A DNA stretch of 64,000 nucleotides from an uncultured bacterium (GTDB taxonomy: Bacteria; Hydrogenedentota; Hydrogenedentia; Hydrogenedentales; CAILVY01), in NCBI GenBank assembly GCA_937951485.1, contig CALEDJ010000058.1:23294-87293 (forward strand), in the 5' to 3' direction. The notes under the pieces are model-generated. The model did no database searches, was not told the origin of the DNA, and saw nothing but the letters and a program-made list of their open reading frames with translations. A program made the position numbers and the translations under genes. This document shows positions 60,248 to 64,000 of the stretch, one piece after another (position 1 is the first letter of the stretch; the number at the start of each line of letters is the position of its first letter).

Positions 60248-63200
60248 ATGAAAAGCCGTTTGTGTGCCGTCACCACGTTTGCCGTCGTCGGAGTTTTTCT
60301 CGCCGGATTTGCCTGCGCAGACATCGTTCCCGATCCCAAGATCGAAACATACGAAACGTTTATCGGACGGGACCTGGTGGTGGAGAAACGCGCCATCAAC
60401 GCAGGATTGCATCGGACGCTCCCGCTCTCGTGTCCGCCATTTCATCTGCGCGATGAACACGGTGACATCATCAATCCCACGGTGGATGCGAACGGCAATC
60501 CGGTGGACCCCAACCTGCCCCTGACCGAGCGGGGGATTCCACGTGCTGTCAGCACCCGGCAGACCTGCGGCGCGTGCCATGACTATGACACCGTCACCCA
60601 CGGCTACCATTTTCAGACGGGCCGTGACGAAATGTTTCCTGAAGTCGCCCCCGGTGACGGACAATCCCCCCATCGGAGTCCGGGTTTTTTCGGCAAGTGG
60701 CAATTGCTATACCAGCGCGAACTCGCCCCCAAGCATTTCGAGGATCCCGCCGATATTGACATGACCCCCTTTGAATGGGTCATCAGTTGCGGCGTATGCC
60801 ACCCCGGGGGCGGCCCGGCAGAATTTGACCGCGCTTGGCAGCGCTATGACCGCGTCATCGCCCGAGACCGGGGCATTACCATGCTCGGCGACAGCGATTA
60901 TCACGAATCCCCGTGGGACAAGAGCGGCGTCATGGAAGCCGACTGCTTCATCTGCCACCTGGAATCATACGAATATTCCATTCGCGCCCAGCAAATCAAA
61001 AAACTCAACTTCAAATGGGCCGCCACCGCCGCTGCGGGCATCGGCTACATATGGGGTTCCGTCGCCGAAGGACAGTCCCCGAAGGTCTATTACGATATGA
61101 GTCTGTTCCGTGCCGACGGCACGGTGCACATGCACATCCGCCGCCCCACCGACCGCCAGTGCATGTTCTGCCACGACATGTCCAGCGTGCAAAAACGCGG
61201 CAGCACATGGCACAGCCCCTACATGCAGGATGTGCATACCGAGCAGGGCATTCGCTGCATTGACTGTCACCACGGAGACATCCGCCACAACTTCGCCAAG
61301 GGCGCTTCCTCCAGCCAGACCGTCCGTGAAGACCTCGACAACACCGCCCTCTCCTGCGCGGAATGCCATGAACGCCAGGAACGCGGCGCACCCAATTACC
61401 CGCACCCTGGATTGCCGCCGCTGCACCTGGAGCGCATCAGTTGCGAAGCGTGCCACATCACCCGCCGGCCCTTCGTGCCCACCGCCGTGGTGGACACCAC
61501 CACCGGCAAAGCCATTCAACTTCCCGAACAAATCGATCCCAAGGCGTTCGATTCCCACCTCTTCGGCGCAAACTGGGGGCGCGTTGTCGCCTATGACCCA
61601 AAGAATATTCTTTACCCCTACACCGCCGCCGAACTCGACGCCGCCGCGAATCTCATCGTCCCGCCGGGCGACGCGTTGCGAGAGTATTTCGGCAATGCCG
61701 ACGGCACGTCCAGACTGCCCCAGGGCCCGTTCCGGGTCCGCGATTTCATCGAAACGCGCGGCGGCATGGAATCCGAAGACGCGATCAGCCTGATGCTCTT
61801 CGCGCTTGAGGCCACGGCCCCGCACCGCGAAAACATGTTCCCCGTCGGGGTATTCCGTGGGCAGGCATGGAAACTCGAAGATGGCTGGGTCAAAGAAATC
61901 CCCGCCACGCTCCAGCCCAAGCGTCCCGGCGCCACCATCGCCGAAACCCCCTTTATCTTCGCTCGCAACAAAGGCGACGGCATCATTTATCCCGAAGGTC
62001 AGCAACTCGGCGCGTTCTGGGCCTATCTCGAAGGCCCCGTGGCGCGGCCTGTCTTTCTGCATGACATGGACGCCGCGTGGCAGTTCCTGACCTCCGAAGA
62101 ATACCGCTTCTATCAATATCCGGATCAACCCGCCGCCGGCGGCGTTTCCCCCGGTTTGCCCCGCGAAGGGGAATCCGGCGAACAGGAAGCCGGGGAACAG
62201 GAGAGCGCCCAAGCCGCTCCCGCAGAACCTGCCGAAGAAGCCAAGACCGAAGAAGACCCCCGCGCGGCGCGCGAAGCGGCCCAAGCCGCCGCGCGCAAAC
62301 TGCAAGAAGCGGTTCAGGCGAAACTCGCGCCTTACGGCGCCGCCGACAGACGCCGCATCGCCATCTACGACGACAACAACGACAGTTTTCCCGAAATCAA
62401 CACAGAGGCGGAAATGGCCGTCATGGCCTGGGCGATAAGCGAAGCCGCGCCGCGCTTCAAAGGGCGCGACCTCTACTACATCAAAGGCGTTAATGCCTGG
62501 CGCGTCCGCGTCGAGGATTGGGAAAACCCCTACGATGCCGACTATCTCCAGATGGACCGCATTGGAGAGAACGAAGCCTTTATCGCCGCCGAACGTTATG
62601 AACAGGCAGAAACCCCCAGCGCGTTCAGTTGGGACCCGCCGGTCATGGAATGGAAACTGGCCGAAACCCGGCTCGTGCGCCCCTGCAAAGCCGCCGTCGA
62701 AGAGGTGGACGCTGCCCTCAGCCCCGCCATCGCCGAACTCGCCCGGCGCCTGCCCTGGACCGTTTCCCACGGCGTCGAACCCGCCGCATCCGCGCTCGGT
62801 GCCAAAGGCTGCGCCGACTGCCACAGCGCAGATTCCCATTTCTTCTTCGGCCCCGTCGTCATTGACCCCTTCGGTGCCGACGCCAAGCCCGTCACTGTGC
62901 CCATGTACGAACTCCTGGGCTATGACCCGCTCGCCATTCGCATCGGCGCATTCCGAGAGCAAATACTCAAGCCCGTTTCTCCCTGGATTGTGCTCGCAGT
63001 GCTGCTGATCATGCTGCTCCACTTCGCGCTGTTCGGACGCAAAAACGGCGTCGCCTATCCCGAACTCAACGTGATCCGCTTCCGCGCCCACGAACGCCTC
63101 GGCCACCTCATCGCCATGACCACCGTCGTCGTGCTCGCCGTCACCGGGTTCTTCTTCCTGCTCGGCCGCCACGACCCCCTCGGACCTTGGGCGCGCATCG

Positions 63201-63670
63201 TCCACACCTACGTCGGCTACGCCTCCATCGTCGGCATCACCGCCATCTTCCTGTCATGGGTGTGCACGATGCTGCCCGCCAGGGGCGACCTCCGGTGGCT
63301 CCTCAAGGCCGGCGGATATCTCGGCGGCGTCAAAGAACACCTCCCCGCCGGAAAATTCAACGCCGGCCAGAAAATTCTTTTCTGGATCGCCATCGCCGCA
63401 TGCGGCGTCCTCGCCGCATCAGGCGTCCTGATGGGGCTCAACCGTGGCGCGCACTTCCCCCGCCAGGAACTTGTTTACACCGCGCACGACATCGCCGCAC
63501 TCATCATGATCCTCGTGCTCATGGCCCACGTATACCTCGCGACCATCGTCGTCCCCCACAGCCTCAACAGCCTCTTCGGCGGCAAAGTCAGCAGCAAATG
63601 GGCCGATGCGCACCACGCCAACTGGCAATACCCGGGAAAAACCGCCGATACACCACACGTCAAACACTAG
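60248..63670 (+). CDS. Octaheme cytochrome c fused to C-terminal cytochrome b-like membrane domain
   Basis: Signal peptide; eight CxxCH: CGACH, CGVCH, CFICH, CMFCH, CIDCH, CAECH, CEACH, CADCH; C-terminal TM bundle with spaced His (RAHERLGHLIAMTTVVVLAVTGFFFL...HTYVGYASIVG...AHDIAALIMILVLMAHVYLATIV). Confidence 0.9.
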   Translation: MKSRLCAVTTFAVVGVFLAGFACADIVPDPKIETYETFIGRDLVVEKRAINAGLHRTLPLSCPPFHLRDEHGDIINPTVDANGNPVDPNLPLTERGIPRAVSTRQTCGACHDYDTVTHGYHFQTGRDEMFPEVAPGDGQSPHRSPGFFGKWQLLYQRELAPKHFEDPADIDMTPFEWVISCGVCHPGGGPAEFDRAWQRYDRVIARDRGITMLGDSDYHESPWDKSGVMEADCFICHLESYEYSIRAQQIKKLNFKWAATAAAGIGYIWGSVAEGQSPKVYYDMSLFRADGTVHMHIRRPTDRQCMFCHDMSSVQKRGSTWHSPYMQDVHTEQGIRCIDCHHGDIRHNFAKGASSSQTVREDLDNTALSCAECHERQERGAPNYPHPGLPPLHLERISCEACHITRRPFVPTAVVDTTTGKAIQLPEQIDPKAFDSHLFGANWGRVVAYDPKNILYPYTAAELDAAANLIVPPGDALREYFGNADGTSRLPQGPFRVRDFIETRGGMESEDAISLMLFALEATAPHRENMFPVGVFRGQAWKLEDGWVKEIPATLQPKRPGATIAETPFIFARNKGDGIIYPEGQQLGAFWAYLEGPVARPVFLHDMDAAWQFLTSEEYRFYQYPDQPAAGGVSPGLPREGESGEQEAGEQESAQAAPAEPAEEAKTEEDPRAAREAAQAAARKLQEAVQAKLAPYGAADRRRIAIYDDNNDSFPEINTEAEMAVMAWAISEAAPRFKGRDLYYIKGVNAWRVRVEDWENPYDADYLQMDRIGENEAFIAAERYEQAETPSAFSWDPPVMEWKLAETRLVRPCKAAVEEVDAALSPAIAELARRLPWTVSHGVEPAASALGAKGCADCHSADSHFFFGPVVIDPFGADAKPVTVPMYELLGYDPLAIRIGAFREQILKPVSPWIVLAVLLIMLLHFALFGRKNGVAYPELNVIRFRAHERLGHLIAMTTVVVLAVTGFFFLLGRHDPLGPWARIVHTYVGYASIVGITAIFLSWVCTMLPARGDLRWLLKAGGYLGGVKEHLPAGKFNAGQKILFWIAIAACGVLAASGVLMGLNRGAHFPRQELVYTAHDIAALIMILVLMAHVYLATIVVPHSLNSLFGGKVSSKWADAHHANWQYPGKTADTPHVKH

Positions 63671-63714
63671 CCGACGCATCACCGAGCCACTTGACGCAAT
63701 AAGATTGACCTCCT

Positions 63715-63745
63715 CCCTGCCTCTTTGCTAGACTTTCCAAGGCAC
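63715..63745 (+). promoter_or_regulatory. Candidate tRNA promoter
   Basis: ttgacc...N18...tagact pattern immediately upstream of tRNA-Val; boundaries approximate. Confidence 0.35.
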
Positions 63746-63750
63746 GGCGT

Positions 63751-63827
63751 GGGCGATTAGCTCAGGTGGTTAGAGTACTTGCTTGACATGCAAGGGGTCA
63801 CTGGTTCAAGTCCAGTATCGCCCACCA
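63751..63827 (+). tRNA. tRNA-Val(GAC)
   Basis: GGGCGATTAGCTCAGGTGGTTAGAGTACTTGCTTGACATGCAAGGGGTCACTGGTTCAAGTCCAGTATCGCCCACCA. Confidence 0.95.
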
Positions 63828-64000
63828 TTTTTGTTTTTCATAAGTTATTATCTTACATCAACTTGCGAATTTTTCTTCTCTCCTAAAAACCCTGTTTTTT
63901 CTTCCAAATATTCCATTCATTTTCTCCTATTTATTATTGCTCTTTCTCTGTGTAATTTGCTATAATAAAACAACTTAATTCCTTCCCTCGTAAGGATTTT

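Overview
The window is mostly ordinary, GC-rich, densely coding chromosome. The gene content looks like a PVC/Hydrogenedentes-type heterotroph: DUF1559 pseudopilins, DUF1080, Gfo/Idh/MocA enzymes, ThuA, and secreted beta-helix and LamG proteins. That taxonomic placement is inference only. Recognisable modules are: a sugar isomerase/ThuA/ABC-permease end; YjbQ next to a ThiS-ThiF fusion; a GT2/Agl23-like membrane pair; DtxR-feoA-feoB; trxB; aceBA with a divergent LysR gene; trpS; DAHP synthase; a PAS kinase; ksgA; TrpB2; three DUF1559 pseudopilins around a CHASE kinase and a sigma-54 response regulator; an FGGY kinase; a NarX-like kinase/NarL regulator pair; tRNA-Lys, tRNA-Gly and tRNA-Val; ApbE; and a 1140-aa octaheme cytochrome c fused to a cytochrome b-like membrane domain. 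The main points for a second look are: (i) three copies of a non-autonomous, terminal-inverted-repeat element carrying CCCTCACCCC/GGGAGAGGGG hairpins, one with a perfect 9-bp target duplication; (ii) an internally deleted IS4-type element and a 71-bp mini-element with related ends; (iii) a pseudopilin/CHASE-kinase/sigma-54 regulator cluster with a well-spaced -24/-12 promoter; (iv) the octaheme-cytochrome b fusion; (v) a sensor kinase with a CxxCH motif and a Cys cluster beside its phospho-acceptor His; (vi) a seven-repeat propeller apparently inserted inside a LamG domain; (vii) a 52-aa hydrophobic small protein with its own expression signals; (viii) an MNT-type nucleotidyltransferase broken by a 5-bp tandem duplication; (ix) an abrupt AT-rich switch right after tRNA-Val. 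All calls come from reading the sequence; no database search was run.
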